A DNA stretch of 64,000 bases, taken from positions 869,001 to 933,000 of the forward strand of contig CP019636.1 of NCBI GenBank assembly GCA_002163975.1. Direction: 5' to 3'. Both the position numbers and the translations under genes were made by a program. Source of the DNA: Nostocales cyanobacterium HT-58-2. GTDB lineage: Bacteria > Cyanobacteriota > Cyanobacteriia > Cyanobacteriales > Nostocaceae. Under the pieces are notes generated by a model that had not been told where the DNA came from, ran no database searches, and worked only from the letters and a program-made list of their open reading frames with translations. Positions 63,847-64,000 of this stretch are shown in pieces (the first letter of the stretch is position 1; each line of letters starts with the position of its first letter).

Positions 63847-64000
63847 TTACTCAGCTTTTATACACTTATAAGCTCGCCCTTTTGCAAGAATCATTATATG
63901 CTCTAGCATCAGACAATAGTTTAGTTCCCGCTTTTCCTCTGGCGTTAGTTCCCCCAGTTTGTGTTTATACACTAGGTCTTCTAAACGGTCTTTTGCTGAA
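63847..64000 (-). CDS. Partial small protein, antitoxin-like, entering from the right edge
   Basis: The minus strand is open from the window edge to a stop at 63847, reading SAKDRLEDLVYKHKLGELTP, EEKRELNYCLMLEHIMILAK and GRAYK. The LTPEE...LEHIMxLAKxRA pattern is like small helical proteins found as antitoxins in cyanobacterial toxin-antitoxin pairs. The N-terminus and any partner are outside the window. Confidence 0.55.
   Translation of the reverse strand, partial: SAKDRLEDLVYKHKLGELTPEEKRELNYCLMLEHIMILAKGRAYKCIKAE

Noticed and set aside
63689..63871. 60-codon plus-strand frame near the right edge
   Set aside because: Overlaps the end of the better-supported minus-strand partial gene; no domain or ribosome site.

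Overview
The window looks like a chromosomal segment of a filamentous, probably heterocyst-forming (Nostocales-type) cyanobacterium. The support is the many GCGATCGC (HIP1) octamers, a porin with an SLH domain, cyanobacterial-type WD40/AAA and GAF-kinase proteins, a PEP-CTERM exported protein, and the short palindromic and A+T-rich repeats typical of that group. No tRNA, rRNA, CRISPR array or complete insertion sequence was seen.

Layout. 1-3.3 kb: a large AAA/WD40 protein entering from the left edge, frameshifted as assembled. 3.3-14.2 kb: five tandem paralogous family-1 solute-binding lipoproteins with no permease or ATPase, followed by a Cache-type hybrid histidine kinase and a REC-PAS response regulator. 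This looks like a sensory array rather than a transporter. 14.4-16.7 kb: DUF1003 protein, CadD-like exporter and a small secreted protein. 16.8-26.5 kb: a sulfate island with two sulfate-binding proteins (one disrupted by an exact tandem duplication), cysT, cysW, two NIL-domain proteins, a Crp-family regulator (CysR-like), cysA, and a zinc-ribbon PstS-like protein with a possible ribosome-site-masking leader. 26.7-33.3 kb: a small accessory metabolic cluster with two methyltransferases, a cytochrome P450, a short-type aconitase-family isomerase (two subunits) and a homocitrate-synthase-like enzyme.

34-39 kb: an exported hydrolase, a porin, a DMT exporter and a decayed GAF histidine kinase. 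39-57 kb: a sulfur, thiol and metal region with cysE, three Rrf2 regulators, a LysR regulator, four more CadD-like exporters, two TauE/SafE permeases, DUF202 and DUF1634 proteins, an APC permease, a PAP2 phosphatase and an SPFH protein, plus relics of duplicated genes. 57-64 kb: a TnpB remnant, a Nudix hydrolase, folK, a class A penicillin-binding protein, and several small hypothetical genes around a 21-bp repeat array.

How the parts fit. Many promoters in the sulfur-related regions (sbp, sbpA, cysR/cysA, cysE/rrf2, lysR, tauE, spfh/rrf2) share a motif of the form TACGGTWANTT, in three cases as a dyad with a TACCGT half-site exactly 12 bp away. This suggests one undescribed regulon linking sulfate uptake, cysteine synthesis and sulfur-compound or metal export. 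Two exact tandem duplications, both with an offset of 124 bp and both breaking a gene, may be assembly artefacts.
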